Part shown: positions 1-9,881 of the stretch, piece after piece | How positions within the stretch are numbered: position 1 is the first letter of the stretch | Layout: each line of letters starts with the position of its first letter | From: Pseudomonas asplenii | GTDB lineage: Bacteria; Pseudomonadota; Gammaproteobacteria; Pseudomonadales; Pseudomonadaceae | Assembly: GCF_900105475.1 (NCBI RefSeq) | Contig: NZ_LT629777.1 | Span: forward strand, 3,596,001 to 3,660,000 | Direction: 5' to 3' | DNA: 64,000 nucleotides | The notes under the pieces: model-generated | Database searches by the model: none | What the model saw: only the letters and a program-made list of their open reading frames with translations | What the model was told of the DNA's origin: nothing | Translations under genes and position numbers: made by a program

Positions 1-670
1 TGGTCCGTTTCGGATCCTTGGCTTCTTCGGCAGCCATGGCGGCGCCTTCGATAGCGAGGAAGAACCAGATGGCGAACGGAATGGCCGCGAACATGCCGGC
101 AATCGCCGGTGCGCCGAAGCTGTCGGCACCAGCCCAGCCGTTCAGGGCAAAATGACTGAAACTGAAGGCCGGCGCGACCACGCCCATGAACACCAGCAAC
201 TCGGCTACCGCGAGGACGCAGACCACCAGTTCGAATGTGGCCGCCAGTTTCACGCCGAGAATATTCAGCCCCATGAACACAATGTAGGCACCCACGGCCG
301 CGTGCTTGGGATCGAGCGCCGGAAACTGCACGTTCAGGTAGGCACCGATCGCCAGCGCAATGGCTGGCGGGGCGAAGACGAACTCGATCAGGGTCGCCAG
401 GCCGGCGATCAACCCGCCTTTTTCGCCAAACGCCCGTCGGCTGTAGGCAAACGGACCGCCGGCATGGGGAATGGCGGTGGTCAGTTCGGTGAAGCTGAAG
501 ATAAAGCAGGTGTACATCGCCGCGACCATCAACGAGGTCACCAGGAACCCGAGGGTACCGGCAACGCCCCAGCCATAGCTCCAGCCGAAATATTCACCGG
601 AAATCACCAGGCCGACCGCGATGCCCCACAAATGCAATGTGCCCAGCGTGGGCTTGAGTTGAGTGTTCAT
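1..670 (-). CDS. eat: Ethanolamine permease-type amino acid/amine transporter (3' end outside window)
   Basis: Inner-membrane APC-superfamily transporter; the N-terminal 223 residues are present and the rest lies left of position 1. The start MNTQLKPTLGTLHLWGIAVG and the following GLVISGEYFGWSYGWG stretch are typical of the ethanolamine permease subfamily. At least five hydrophobic segments are visible, and the conserved pair TAIPHAGGPFAYSRRAFG fits substrate-binding APC proteins. A good ribosome site (GGGAG, 6 nt before the ATG) fixes the start. The ethanolamine ammonia-lyase genes that usually accompany it would lie outside the window, so the substrate is inferred from subfamily resemblance only. 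Confidence 0.8.
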   Translation of the reverse strand, partial: MNTQLKPTLGTLHLWGIAVGLVISGEYFGWSYGWGVAGTLGFLVTSLMVAAMYTCFIFSFTELTTAIPHAGGPFAYSRRAFGEKGGLIAGLATLIEFVFAPPAIALAIGAYLNVQFPALDPKHAAVGAYIVFMGLNILGVKLAATFELVVCVLAVAELLVFMGVVAPAFSFSHFALNGWAGADSFGAPAIAGMFAAIPFAIWFFLAIEGAAMAAEEAKDPKRT

Positions 671-933
671 GTCTTTCTCCCTGAACCATTTGAATAACTG
701 CTCGGTGCAGGCGAGTGCAGCGCGCGTGCCAGAGCGGGAGAGTGTGTCGCAAAGGAGGGAAAGAGGGTCGTATCGAGGACATTTCGCCGAGGTTGCACCG
801 GATTTCGACTTTAATTGGTGCAAGTACGAGCGTTTATGGCGCGTGCCCGCTACATTTGCCGATCACCGGGTCCCGAACGCTCCCGCGTTCCGCTACAATG
901 CGCGCCGATTTCGACTTGCCTGAGAGCCCATTC

Positions 934-1632
934 ATGTCCGCCTGCCAGACTCCCATCATCGTCGCCCTGGATTACCCTACCCGTGACGCCGCCCTGAAGC
1001 TGGCCGATCAGTTGGACCCGAAACTGTGCCGGGTCAAAGTCGGCAAGGAATTGTTCACCAGCTGCGCTTCGGAAATTGTCGGGACCCTGCGTGACAAGGG
1101 CTTCGAAGTGTTCCTGGACCTCAAGTTCCACGACATTCCCAACACCACCGCGATGGCCGTCAAGGCTGCGGCGGAAATGGGCGTGTGGATGGTCAACGTG
1201 CATTGCTCCGGTGGCCTGCGCATGATGGCGGCCTGCCGCGAAGTGCTTGAGCAGCGCAGCGGACCCAAGCCGCTGTTGATCGGCGTGACCGTCTTGACCA
1301 GCATGGAGCGTGAAGACCTGGCCGGTATCGGCCTGGATGTCGAGCCGCAAGTACAGGTGCTGCGACTGGCTGCCCTGGCCGAGAAGGCCGGGCTGGATGG
1401 CCTGGTGTGCTCGGCACTGGAAGCTTCGGCCCTCAAGAGCGCGCATCCTGGCCTGCAACTGGTAACGCCGGGAATTCGTCCGGCAGGCAGCGCGGTGGAT
1501 GACCAACGCCGTATCCTGACGCCGCGCGAGGCCCTGGACGCCGGTTCCGACTACCTGGTGATCGGCCGGCCGATCAGCAAGGCTACCGATCCGGCGCAGG
1601 CGCTGGCGGCAGTGGTCGCCGAACTGGCCTGA
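934..1632 (+). CDS. pyrF: Orotidine 5'-phosphate decarboxylase
   Basis: Cytosolic enzyme of pyrimidine synthesis: OMP to UMP with loss of CO2. 232 residues, the usual bacterial length. Visible motifs are the N-terminal IIVALDYP strand, KVGKELF, the catalytic [10 protein letters not shown] block (Asp-Lys-Asp), and the C-terminal phosphate loop VTPGIRP followed by YLVIGRPI. An open frame extends upstream to 715, but homology begins at MSACQTP, so the ATG at 934 is chosen. It stands alone here, divergent from the permease. Confidence 0.95.
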   Translation: MSACQTPIIVALDYPTRDAALKLADQLDPKLCRVKVGKELFTSCASEIVGTLRDKGFEVFLDLKFHDIPNTTAMAVKAAAEMGVWMVNVHCSGGLRMMAACREVLEQRSGPKPLLIGVTVLTSMEREDLAGIGLDVEPQVQVLRLAALAEKAGLDGLVCSALEASALKSAHPGLQLVTPGIRPAGSAVDDQRRILTPREALDAGSDYLVIGRPISKATDPAQALAAVVAELA

Positions 1633-1686
1633 TTCTGCAGTCAGATGCGAGTAGCGCCGCCCTAGGCGACGCTACTGCGCAGCGTT

Positions 1687-2691
1687 TCAGACCTTCAGCA
1701 CCAGCTTGCCAAAGTTCTCGCCGCTGAACAGCTTCGCCAGCGTCTCGGGGAACGTTTCCAGCCCGTCGACGATATCTTCCTTGCTCTTGAGCTGCCCTTT
1801 GGCCATCCAGCCGGCCATTTCCTGCCCGGCGGCGGCGAATTTCGCGGCGTGGTCCATGACCACAAAACCTTCCATGCGCGCGCGATTGACCAGCAGCGCC
1901 AGGTAGTTCGCCGGGCCCTTGACCGCTTCCTTGTTGTTGTACTGGCTGATTGCGCCGCAGATCACCACGCGGGCCTTGAGGTTCAGGCGGGTCAGTACGG
2001 CATCGAGAATGTCGCCGCCGACGTTGTCGAAATACACATCGACGCCCTTGGGGCATTCGCGTTTCAGCCCGGCGAGAACGTCCTCGTTCTTGTAGTCGAT
2101 GGTGCCGTCAAAGCCCAGCTCATCGATCAGGAAGCGGCATTTATCGGCGCCGCCCGCGATCCCGACCACTCGGCAGCCCTTGAGCTTGGCGATCTGGCCG
2201 GCGATGCTGCCCACTGCCCCGGCAGCGCCGGAGATCACCACGGTTTCACCTTCCTGCGGTGCGCCGACCTCCAGCAGAGCGAAGTAGGCGGTCATGCCGG
2301 TCATGCCCAGTGCCGACAGATAACGCGGCAGCGGCGCCAGTTTCGGGTCGACCTTGTAGAAACCACGGGGCTCGCCCAGGAAGTAGTCCTGCACCCCCAG
2401 GGCGCCGTTGACATAGTCGCCGACCGCGAACCCCGGGTGGTTCGAGGCGACCACCTGGCCGACACCCAGAGCCCGCATCACTTCGCCCAAGCCCACGGGC
2501 GGGATGTAGGACTTGCCTTCGTTCATCCAGCCCCGCATGGCCGGGTCCAGGGACAGGTATTCGTTCCTGACCAGGATCTGATTGGCGCCCGGCTCACCCA
2601 CGGGGACTTCCTGGTAGGTAAAGGTTTCGCGGGTGGCGGCACCGACCGGGCGTTTGGCCAGCAGGAATTGACGGTTGTTCTGGGTGGTCAT
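1687..2691 (-). CDS. NADP-dependent MDR-superfamily oxidoreductase (2-alkenal/curcumin reductase type)
   Basis: 334 residues, zinc-free medium-chain reductase. The N-terminal GroES-like half contains SLDPAMRGWMNEGKSY and the Rossmann half contains VISGAAGAVGSIAGQIAKLKG, both characteristic of the leukotriene B4 12-hydroxydehydrogenase/curcumin reductase branch. The expected reaction is NADPH-dependent reduction of alpha,beta-unsaturated carbonyls. The gene is convergent with pyrF and has no obvious operon partner. The physiological substrate cannot be read from the sequence. Confidence 0.85.
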   Translation of the reverse strand: MTTQNNRQFLLAKRPVGAATRETFTYQEVPVGEPGANQILVRNEYLSLDPAMRGWMNEGKSYIPPVGLGEVMRALGVGQVVASNHPGFAVGDYVNGALGVQDYFLGEPRGFYKVDPKLAPLPRYLSALGMTGMTAYFALLEVGAPQEGETVVISGAAGAVGSIAGQIAKLKGCRVVGIAGGADKCRFLIDELGFDGTIDYKNEDVLAGLKRECPKGVDVYFDNVGGDILDAVLTRLNLKARVVICGAISQYNNKEAVKGPANYLALLVNRARMEGFVVMDHAAKFAAAGQEMAGWMAKGQLKSKEDIVDGLETFPETLAKLFSGENFGKLVLKV

Positions 2692-2941
2692 GGCAGATAC
2701 TCGAAGCGGTCAATGAAGCCTTGTAGATAGACCCTGATCGAACTCACGGCAAGTCTTGCCGGTCGGGCGAATAGGCATCGATCCAATTGGGTGATGGTAG
2801 TCCATAGGCGGTTATCACCCTAACTTATCACTCTGGCGCATAAGACGATAACCGGCCTTCTGATAGTGCTGCCCGGTCATGCATGCCTCTGGCTAGACTC
2901 AGGCCGGACGATCACTCACGCACTCAGCGAGGACAAGCACC

Positions 2942-3703
2942 ATGAGCATGACGTTTTCCGGCCAGGTGGCCCTGGTGACCGGCGCCGCTGCTGGAATTGG
3001 CCGGGCAACCGCCCAGGCTTTTGCAGCCGAAGGTTTGAAGGTGGTGGTAGCCGACCTGGACGTGGCAGGCGGCGAGGGTACTGTCGAGTCGATTCGTGCC
3101 GCCGGCGGCGAGGCGATTTTCGTTCGCTGTGACGTCACCCGCGAAGCCGAGGTGCAGAAGCTGATGGAGCAGGCTGTCGGTACCTACGGTCGGCTCGACT
3201 ATGCCTTCAACAATGCCGGGATCGAGATCGAGAAGGGCAAGCTGGCCGACGGCACCCTGGACGAGTTCGATGCGATCATGGGAGTCAACGTCAAGGGCGT
3301 CTGGCTGTGCATGAAGTACCAGTTGCCGCTGATGCAGGCTCAGGGCGGTGGCGTCATCGTCAACACCGCGTCGGTGGCCGGTCTCGGTGCTGCGCCCAAG
3401 ATGAGCATCTATGCCGCTTCCAAACATGCGGTGATCGGCCTGACCAAGTCGGCGGCGATCGAGTATGCGAAACGGGGGATTCGGGTCAACGCGGTATGCC
3501 CGGCCGTCATCGATACCGACATGTTCCGGCGGGCCTACGAGGCCGACCCGAGGAAGGCCGAGTTCGCTGCGGCGATGCATCCGGTCGGGCGTATCGGCAA
3601 GGTCGAGGAGATTGCCAGCGCGGTCCTCTATCTGTGCAGCGACGGCGCGGCCTTCACTACCGGTCATGCACTGACCGTGGACGGTGGAGCCACGGCCATT
3701 TGA
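2942..3703 (+). CDS. SDR-family NAD(P)-dependent oxidoreductase
   Basis: 253 residues, classical short-chain dehydrogenase. The cofactor motif TGAAAGIGRATA is near residue 13, an acidic DLD after the second strand suggests NAD preference, NNAG and the active-site S...YAASK are present, and the C-terminus is the typical LYLCSDGAAFTTGHALTVDGG. Start ATG 2942 has GAGGAC upstream. It stands alone, divergent from the MDR reductase, and is followed by a strong intrinsic terminator. Substrate unknown; the family often oxidises secondary alcohols or sugars. Confidence 0.88.
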   Translation: MSMTFSGQVALVTGAAAGIGRATAQAFAAEGLKVVVADLDVAGGEGTVESIRAAGGEAIFVRCDVTREAEVQKLMEQAVGTYGRLDYAFNNAGIEIEKGKLADGTLDEFDAIMGVNVKGVWLCMKYQLPLMQAQGGGVIVNTASVAGLGAAPKMSIYAASKHAVIGLTKSAAIEYAKRGIRVNAVCPAVIDTDMFRRAYEADPRKAEFAAAMHPVGRIGKVEEIASAVLYLCSDGAAFTTGHALTVDGGATAI

Positions 3704-3747
3704 TCTGTCGCACTCTTCGTCGAGGGCTGTAGTTCCAACATAAAAAG

Positions 3748-3770
3748 AACCCGCATAGGCGGGTTTTTTT
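3748..3770 (+). terminator. Intrinsic terminator after the SDR gene
   Basis: Stem AACCCGC/GCGGGTT with an ATAG loop followed by a run of seven T, about 45 bp past the SDR stop. Confidence 0.9.
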
Positions 3771-3905
3771 ATGTCCGCCCATGTTGCGAATACAGTCGGA
3801 GTATTCGTTTGTTTCTGTGGGGTAAATGCTACAGGCCACGGTTGGCGTGGCTTGTAGCGATGGCCGGATAGGCTTTTTGTGCAAGCGGAAGGGATGGCTT
3901 TGTAT

Positions 3906-3920
3906 GTTTAACTGTTTAAC
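3906..3920 (+). promoter_or_regulatory. Direct repeat upstream of the MocR gene (candidate operator)
   Basis: GTTTAAC T GTTTAAC: two perfect 7-bp copies spaced 8 bp, 34 bp before the MocR start codon. MocR-family regulators commonly bind direct repeats near their own promoter, so autoregulation is a reasonable inference; there is no direct proof. Confidence 0.4.
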
Positions 3921-3953
3921 GGGAAATAACCGTGCGTTGGAGCGTCACATACA

Positions 3954-5378
3954 ATGGATCTGGAAATTGATCGGCAGGCCCTGGTGCCTGTCGTGCAGCA
4001 AATCGTCAACGCTATCGTCGAATGGATCCGCCTTAGCCGGGCCTGCCCGGGGACTCGCCTGCCGTCGGTACGGCAGTTGGCCAAGGAAAACTGCCTCAGT
4101 CAGACCAATGTGACCGAGGCTTATGAGCGTCTGGTGATGCAGGGCGTGCTGGCGTCGCGGAATGGCTCGGTGTTCATCGTGGCGCAAACCACGGGCGCTT
4201 CCCGGGCGGTCTGTGAACAGGAGTGGTACGAGGGCCTTGAGGCGAAGTGGGGCGAGTTCGACGAACACCCGCTGGGCGAGTTGAAACTGGGGTGCGGCTG
4301 GATCCCCCAGGGTTGGCGCGAGAGTGACGATATTGGCTATGCGGTGCGTGAGGTCAGTCGTACGCAGATGCAGGGCCTGTTCCACTACAGCACGCCGCTG
4401 GGGTTGCCAGCCTTGCGTCAGCAGTTGCACAAGTGCCTGACCCAGAAAGGCATCCAGTCGGTGGATGGCGAGGTGCTGACCACCCTGGGCGTGACTCAGG
4501 GCCTCGATCTGCTGGTACGCACGCTACTCAAGCCGGGTGATTGCGTCATGGTCGAAACGCCCGGCTATGGGAATCTCTACCGGCTCCTGCAATTGCAGGG
4601 TATCGAGTTGCTGGAAGTACCCCGAACGCGGTCGGGGCCCGATGTCGAGGTATTGTGCAACCTCCTGCGCACCCATCGGCCCAAATGCCTGTTCGTCAAC
4701 AGCCTGTGCCACAACCCTACGGGCAGCAGCTTGACCCTGCCGGTCGCCACGCAGTTGCTGCAGTTGGCCCGTTCTGAGGACTTTCTGATCATCGAGAACG
4801 GTGTCTGCAGCGATCTGCAGGGCGGGCCGGGGGTGCAATTGGCAGCGCTGGATGGCGAGCAGCGGGTGATCTATCTCGGTGGTTTCTCGAAAACCCTGAG
4901 CAGTTCCTTGAAAGTCGGGTTTATCCGGGCTCATGCCGGGCTCATCCAGCGCCTGGCTGAAGTGAAGATGATCACCAGTCTCGGCGCTTCGCGGTTTGCC
5001 GAGTGCGTCGTTGCCACGCTGTTGGCCAACGGTGCCTATCGAAAGCTGGTCCAGCGCCTGCGTCAGCGTCTGGGGACGGAGATGGCCGCAACCCTGGACA
5101 TGCTCGAGGAAAGCGGCTGGGAAGTATTCAGCGAGCCGTCCGCCGGCATGTTCGTCTGGGCCCGCAGTCGGCGGTACAACGCGGCTCAGGTCCAGGCCGG
5201 TGCCCGGCAGCTCGGGGTGTTGCTGGCCCAGGACTCGGCCTTCACTCCGAGGGCTACCTCTGCTGGCTGGTTGCGGATCAATGTGGCCTATGCGACGGAC
5301 TCGCGGGCGCAGAAGTTCTTCCGGTTGCTGGGAGGTGCCGAATCGACCTCGACGATTCTGAAAACGACGCAGATATAG
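3954..5378 (+). CDS. MocR-type regulator (GntR HTH fused to aminotransferase-like domain)
   Basis: 474 residues. Residues about 5-75 form a GntR winged helix (GTRLPSVRQLAKENCLSQTNVTEAYERL). Residues about 110-460 form a fold-type I PLP domain with the DNA- and cofactor-typical segments SLCHNPTGSS and GGFSKTLSSSLKVGF, where the Lys of SKT is the expected PLP lysine. Such proteins are usually transcription factors that sense PLP or amino compounds rather than aminotransferases. The expected divergent partner gene is absent: the upstream SDR reads toward it and ends at a terminator, and a chemoreceptor lies downstream. Confidence 0.88.
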   Translation: MDLEIDRQALVPVVQQIVNAIVEWIRLSRACPGTRLPSVRQLAKENCLSQTNVTEAYERLVMQGVLASRNGSVFIVAQTTGASRAVCEQEWYEGLEAKWGEFDEHPLGELKLGCGWIPQGWRESDDIGYAVREVSRTQMQGLFHYSTPLGLPALRQQLHKCLTQKGIQSVDGEVLTTLGVTQGLDLLVRTLLKPGDCVMVETPGYGNLYRLLQLQGIELLEVPRTRSGPDVEVLCNLLRTHRPKCLFVNSLCHNPTGSSLTLPVATQLLQLARSEDFLIIENGVCSDLQGGPGVQLAALDGEQRVIYLGGFSKTLSSSLKVGFIRAHAGLIQRLAEVKMITSLGASRFAECVVATLLANGAYRKLVQRLRQRLGTEMAATLDMLEESGWEVFSEPSAGMFVWARSRRYNAAQVQAGARQLGVLLAQDSAFTPRATSAGWLRINVAYATDSRAQKFFRLLGGAESTSTILKTTQI

Positions 5379-5492
5379 CTTTAGGCCATTATTCCGGCGT
5401 CAAAGGCTTGTGTTACACCGGTCGTGGTTGCGAATCTGCATGAATCTTGAATGGCTTGCGCGCCTTCAGCATTCGATTGGAGATAATCCCCC

Positions 5493-7454
5493 ATGATTTC
5501 TGCCGTGCAAGGACGTTTCGCCAGCCTCGGCATGGCGAAAAAGATGGGTATCGGTTTTACCCTGGTATTGCTGCTCACCGGGCTGGTGGCGGCAATCGGC
5601 GTCTGGTCCTTGCAGGCTATCAGTCTGCGTTTCGACGGGCTCAAGCAAATGTCTTCGCTCAACAGCAGCCTGCTCAAGGTGCGCTTGCTGGAGCAGGATT
5701 ATGCCTTGCATTCGAACCCCAAGACCGTGGATGCCCTACATGAGGGCGTGGATGGCCTGACAGCGTTGGCGCAGACACTCAAGGCGCAATCGCCGGCCAA
5801 CGTCGCGATCATGAATGATGTCGAGCAGGCCCTGGCGGCTTATCGCAAGGCTTTCGACGAGTTCGTCGGGATCACCCAGGCCAAGGACCTGGCGCTGGAA
5901 ATGGCCAGTTGGTCGGTGTCCAGCGTAGCCAACAATCTGGATGTGCTGCAGGCCGGACTGGCCGATGACGGCAGCTACACCCTCAAGCAGTCCCAGGGCC
6001 AGGAAGGCAATGAATTCCTCGAACAGGCCGCGCAGGTCAGCCATGTCTCGCAACTGATGCTGCAGGCGATGAACGAGGCGCGCGTGCGTCTCGACCAGAG
6101 CCGCAAGGGCGATGAGGAGAGTCAGGGCAAGATCGAGCAGGCCGACCAGGCGCTGGCCGGCGTCGAGCAACTCAAGACCTCGGTCAAGGACGCCGGCTAC
6201 CAGACGGTGCTCAATGAAGTCGGTGGTCATATCGCCAGCTTCAATGACAAGCTCACCGAGTACACCGGCCTGCTGGAGCAGGAAAAGCAGGTCTATCAGC
6301 AACTGCATGAACGCGCGGCCCAGGTGGTCGAGCGGGTCAATCAGGCCTATGGGGCCGAGGACCAGTCGATGCAGGCTGAACTGAAGAAGAATTCGCTGTT
6401 GATCATCGGCTCCTCGGCCCTGGCCTTGCTGGTTGGCCTGGTGGCCGCGCTGGTGATCAGTCGCCTGATCGTTGCGCCGCTGCGGAGCGTGATTCGGGTG
6501 GCCCAGCAGATTGCCGCCGGCGACCTGACGGCGACGATCGAGGTTCGGCGCCATGACGAAATCGGTCAACTGATGCAGGCGATGCAACAGATGGCTGCCG
6601 GTTTGAGTGGCATCGTCAGTGGTTTGCAGGCCGGGATCGAACAGTTGGCGAGTTCGGCTCATTCCTTGTCGGCGGTGACCGAACAGACCAACCTGGAAGT
6701 CAGCACCCAGAAGGAAGAAACCGAGCAGGTGGCGACGGCGATGAACCAGATGACCGCTACCGTCCACGATGTTGCGCGTAACGCCGAAGAAGCGGCACTG
6801 GCGGCGCAGACCGCCGACGAGAAGGTCGACAGCGGCCAGCAGGTGGTACGTCAGAGCATGCAGCGCATCGAGCAACTGGCCGACTCGGCCAACTCCGCCA
6901 GCGTAAGCATCGAAAGCCTCAGCGCGGAAATCCAGAATATCGGCACCGTACTCAGTGTGATCAAGAGCGTCGCCGAACAGACCAATCTGCTGGCGTTGAA
7001 TGCCGCGATCGAGGCGGCCCGTGCCGGAGAACAGGGGCGAGGGTTCGCCGTGGTGGCCGATGAAGTGCGGGCCTTGGCCAAGCGTACCCAGCAGTCGACT
7101 GAAGAAATCGAGCGGTTGGTCAGCGCCTTGCGTTCGGCCGCGCAGTCATCGGTGGAGCAGATCCGCAGCAGTGGCGACCTGGTCAAGCTGGCGGTCAGCG
7201 ATGCGCTGCAGACCGAAAGCGCGCTGGGCAGCATTGCCTCGGCAGTATCGTTGATCCAGCAGATGAACCAGCAGATCGCGGCAGCGGCTGAAGAGCAGAG
7301 TTCGGTGGCGGAAGAGATCAACCGCAGCGTGACCAGCATTCGCGCGAGCGCCGATCAGTCGGCGGTGGCGATGCAGGGCAATGCGGCATCGAGTACCGAG
7401 CTGGCGCATTTGGGGATGGAGTTGAAGGGCATGGTCGGGCACTTCCGAATCTAG
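5493..7454 (+). CDS. Methyl-accepting chemotaxis protein, HBM-type sensor
   Basis: 653 residues, inner-membrane chemoreceptor. TM1 is at about residues 17-38 and TM2 at about 300-325. The roughly 260-residue periplasmic part is all-helical and rich in Gln/Glu heptads, including [16 protein letters not shown], which fits the bimodular HBM sensor class that binds organic acids. HAMP follows TM2. The cytoplasmic hairpin tip [20 protein letters not shown] is at about 493-512. No C-terminal CheR-binding pentapeptide is seen. Start ATG 5493 has GGAGAT upstream. The ligand is not predictable from sequence. Confidence 0.9.
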   Translation: MISAVQGRFASLGMAKKMGIGFTLVLLLTGLVAAIGVWSLQAISLRFDGLKQMSSLNSSLLKVRLLEQDYALHSNPKTVDALHEGVDGLTALAQTLKAQSPANVAIMNDVEQALAAYRKAFDEFVGITQAKDLALEMASWSVSSVANNLDVLQAGLADDGSYTLKQSQGQEGNEFLEQAAQVSHVSQLMLQAMNEARVRLDQSRKGDEESQGKIEQADQALAGVEQLKTSVKDAGYQTVLNEVGGHIASFNDKLTEYTGLLEQEKQVYQQLHERAAQVVERVNQAYGAEDQSMQAELKKNSLLIIGSSALALLVGLVAALVISRLIVAPLRSVIRVAQQIAAGDLTATIEVRRHDEIGQLMQAMQQMAAGLSGIVSGLQAGIEQLASSAHSLSAVTEQTNLEVSTQKEETEQVATAMNQMTATVHDVARNAEEAALAAQTADEKVDSGQQVVRQSMQRIEQLADSANSASVSIESLSAEIQNIGTVLSVIKSVAEQTNLLALNAAIEAARAGEQGRGFAVVADEVRALAKRTQQSTEEIERLVSALRSAAQSSVEQIRSSGDLVKLAVSDALQTESALGSIASAVSLIQQMNQQIAAAAEEQSSVAEEINRSVTSIRASADQSAVAMQGNAASSTELAHLGMELKGMVGHFRI

Positions 7455-7499
7455 CAGTATGCTGTCTGCAAGGACTGTTTCCGTGACAGCGGGCTTTTC

Positions 7500-7686
7500 T
7501 GGGAGCGGGCTTGCCCGCGAAGCTTCTGGCGGCCTGAAGGGCCTGTTCGCCGGCAAGTCGGATCGCCGCACCGCCTGCTCCAGGGTGGACTGCCCCCAAG
7601 AGGTTGGACACTAATCCAACCCCTGTGGGGCAGTCCAGGGGGGCGTACACCGCAGGCCCGCAGGAGCGCGGCTTGCCCGCGAAGCC
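7500..7686. repeat. REP-type repeats flanking a palindrome
   Basis: Two copies of the Pseudomonas REP core (GCGGGCTTGCCCGCGAAGC and CGCGGCTTGCCCGCGAAGCC) at about 7504-7523 and 7668-7686, in the same orientation, with the 52-bp palindrome listed separately between them. The whole 7455-7694 intergenic stretch is non-coding. Confidence 0.75.
7586..7637. mobile_element. 52-bp imperfect palindrome resembling joined IS3-type ends (MITE-like)
   Basis: The arms are TGGACTGCCCCCAAGAGGTT and, on the other strand, TGGACTGCCCCACAGGGGTT. Both look like the TGGACTGCCCC termini common in IS3-family elements. They are joined by a short centre with no coding capacity. It sits between REP copies. Interpretation as a minimal non-autonomous element is inferred. 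Confidence 0.5.
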
Positions 7687-7694
7687 TTGTGCTA

Positions 7695-8885
7695 TCAGGC
7701 CTTGCGCCAGTTGAGAATCAGCAATGTCAGCACCCCGGCAACGATGCCCCAGAACGCCGAGCCTACCGAGAACAGGGTGAAACCCGAAGCGGTGACCATG
7801 AAGGTGATCAGCGCCGCTTCACGTTCCTTGGGCTGGTTCATGGCAATGCTCAGGCCGTTGATGATCGAACCGAACAGCGCCAGCGCGGCAATCGACAGCA
7901 CCAGCTCCTTGGGCAGTGCGGCGAACAGCGCCGCCAGCGTGGCGCCGAAGATCCCGGCGATGCCGTAGAAAATCCCGCACCATACCGCTGCGGTGTAGCG
8001 CTTGTTCTTGTCTTCATGGGCGTGCGGCCCGGTGCAGATCGCCGCGCTGATGGCCGCCAGGTTGACCCCATGGGAACCGAACGGCGCCAGCAGCAGCGAG
8101 GCGATACCGGTCACGCTGATCAGCGGCGAGGCCGGCACGTTGTAGCCGTCGGCCCGCAGCACGGCGATGCCGGGCATGTTCTGTGAGGTCATCGCCACCA
8201 CGAACAACGGAATGCCGATGCTGATGGTCGCCGCCAGCGAGAACGACGGCGTGGTCCACAGCGGAATCGCGACCTCCAGATGGAAGGCGCTGAAGTCCAG
8301 CAGGCCAAGCAACCCGGACAGCAGGGTGCCGACCAGCAGTGCGGTGAGCACCGCATAACGTGGTGACAGACGCTTGGCCAGCAGGTAGGTGAAGAACATC
8401 CCCAGCACCAGGCCGGTACGATGCTGGGCCGCGACGAAGATCTCGCTGCCGATCTTGAACAGGATGCCGGCCAGCAGCGCCGCAGCCAGCGAGGAGGGCA
8501 GGCGCTTGACCAGACGCTCGAAGCTGCCGGTCAGGCCGCAGATCGTGACCAGCACGGCGCAGGTGATATAGGCGCCGATCGCTTCGCCATAGCTGACCCC
8601 GGACAGGCTGGTGATCAGCAGCGCCGCACCGGGTGTCGACCAGGCAACAGTGATCGGCGTACGGTAGCGCAGGGACAGCCCGATACTGCAGATCGCCATG
8701 CCGATCGACAGGGCCCAGATCCATGAGGAAATCTGTCCGCTGCTCAGGCCGGCGGCTTGCCCGGCCTGGAACATCAGCACCAGCGAACTGGTGTAGCCGG
8801 TCATCATCGCGATGAACCCGGCGACCACCGCCGAAGGCGAAGTGTCGGCCAAGGGGCGCAATCGCGCTTGAGTGAGGTCGGTCAT
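7695..8885 (-). CDS. BenE-family transporter (benzoate/H+ symporter type)
   Basis: 396 residues, inner-membrane protein with about 12 hydrophobic segments. The N-terminal PSAVVAGFIAMMTGYTSSLVL, the internal SLSGVSYGEAIGAYITC, and the late motif SQNMPGIAVLRADGY are family hallmarks. BenE proteins import benzoate with protons, but no ben catabolic genes are nearby. It faces a divergently placed GntR/FCD regulator across 217 bp, so it is probably that regulator's target. The ribosome site AAGGA precedes the ATG. The true substrate may not be benzoate. Confidence 0.85.
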   Translation of the reverse strand: MTDLTQARLRPLADTSPSAVVAGFIAMMTGYTSSLVLMFQAGQAAGLSSGQISSWIWALSIGMAICSIGLSLRYRTPITVAWSTPGAALLITSLSGVSYGEAIGAYITCAVLVTICGLTGSFERLVKRLPSSLAAALLAGILFKIGSEIFVAAQHRTGLVLGMFFTYLLAKRLSPRYAVLTALLVGTLLSGLLGLLDFSAFHLEVAIPLWTTPSFSLAATISIGIPLFVVAMTSQNMPGIAVLRADGYNVPASPLISVTGIASLLLAPFGSHGVNLAAISAAICTGPHAHEDKNKRYTAAVWCGIFYGIAGIFGATLAALFAALPKELVLSIAALALFGSIINGLSIAMNQPKEREAALITFMVTASGFTLFSVGSAFWGIVAGVLTLLILNWRKA

Positions 8886-9009
8886 GGAGCTTTCCTTGTA
8901 CTGAAAAAACAGGGCGTTGATGGCGCTTGCAGCCTAAACGCAAAGGTAACTGTTTATTGCAATACAGCCGTGACCGCAAACAGCCGTACAGTCGTGTTGG
9001 TGCTAGAGG

Positions 9010-9019
9010 TTGTGTACAA
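9010..9019. promoter_or_regulatory. Candidate GntR operator between transporter and regulator
   Basis: TTGTGTACAA is a TTGT-N2-ACAA palindrome in the divergent intergenic region, of the shape bound by FCD-type GntR regulators. Functional role inferred. Confidence 0.35.
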
Positions 9020-9102
9020 TGTGCCATGACTTTACGCGATACTTGTCAGCGATCCATTGTGGCTTATGACAGTCCCTTGCCCCGTTCCCGACTCGAGTGC
9101 CC

Positions 9103-9858
9103 ATGAACGAACAGTTGCAGCCCCTCAAGAAACAACCGCGAGCAGGCAAGGCCGGCCGCAGCGTGACCCAGGACGATATCGTCTATGCGCATATCTTCGA
9201 GGCGATTCTCGAGCAGCGCCTGGCGCCCGGCACCAAACTGAGTGAAGAGGCGTTGGGGGAAATCTTCGGGGTCAGCCGGACCATCATTCGCCGTGCCCTG
9301 TCGCGCCTGGCCCATGAGGGCGTGGTGCTGCTGCGGCCCAATCGTGGCGCGGTGGTCGCCAGCCCGAGTGTCGAGGAAGCCCGCCAGGTATTCTTTGCCC
9401 GGCGCATGGTGGAGAAGGCAATCACCGAGCTGGCGGTGCAGCATGCGACGGCCGAGCAGTTGGCCGAGTTGCGGCAGATGGTTCGCGAGGAGCGCGAGAG
9501 TTTTTCCCGTGGTGATCGCGGGGCAGGGATTCGTCTGTCCGGCGAGTTCCACCTGAAGCTGGCGGAAGCGGCAACGAATGCCCCGCTGATCAGCTTCCAG
9601 CGCAGCCTGGTGTCGCAGACATCGTTGATCATTGCCCAGTATGAAAGCGGCAATCGCTCGCACTGCTCCTATGACGAGCACACCCAGTTGATAGATGCCA
9701 TCGAGGCACGGGATGCGGCGTTGGCGGTGGAACTGATGATGCACCACATGGACCATATCGACAGCAAGCTCAATCTGGACGAGGAAAGTGCGTCGGATGA
9801 TCTGCATGCGGTGTTCTCGCACCTGCTGCAGACCAAGCGGCCAGCAGCCAAGCTCTGA
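9103..9858 (+). CDS. GntR-family transcriptional regulator, FCD subgroup
   Basis: 251 residues. The winged helix at about 24-90 contains LSEEALGEIFGVSRTIIRRALSRL. The FCD effector domain at about 95-235 retains metal-site histidines (GEFHLKLAEAA, SYDEHTQLIDA, MMHHMDHID). ATG 9103 is preferred to the GTG two codons earlier. It is divergent from the BenE-type transporter and convergent with guaD. The position suggests control of the transporter, and possibly of purine catabolism, since a GntR gene beside guaD/xdh recurs in Pseudomonas. Confidence 0.85.
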   Translation: MNEQLQPLKKQPRAGKAGRSVTQDDIVYAHIFEAILEQRLAPGTKLSEEALGEIFGVSRTIIRRALSRLAHEGVVLLRPNRGAVVASPSVEEARQVFFARRMVEKAITELAVQHATAEQLAELRQMVREERESFSRGDRGAGIRLSGEFHLKLAEAATNAPLISFQRSLVSQTSLIIAQYESGNRSHCSYDEHTQLIDAIEARDAALAVELMMHHMDHIDSKLNLDEESASDDLHAVFSHLLQTKRPAAKL

Positions 9859-9881
9859 CTTTGCGTTCCACGCCATTCCCT

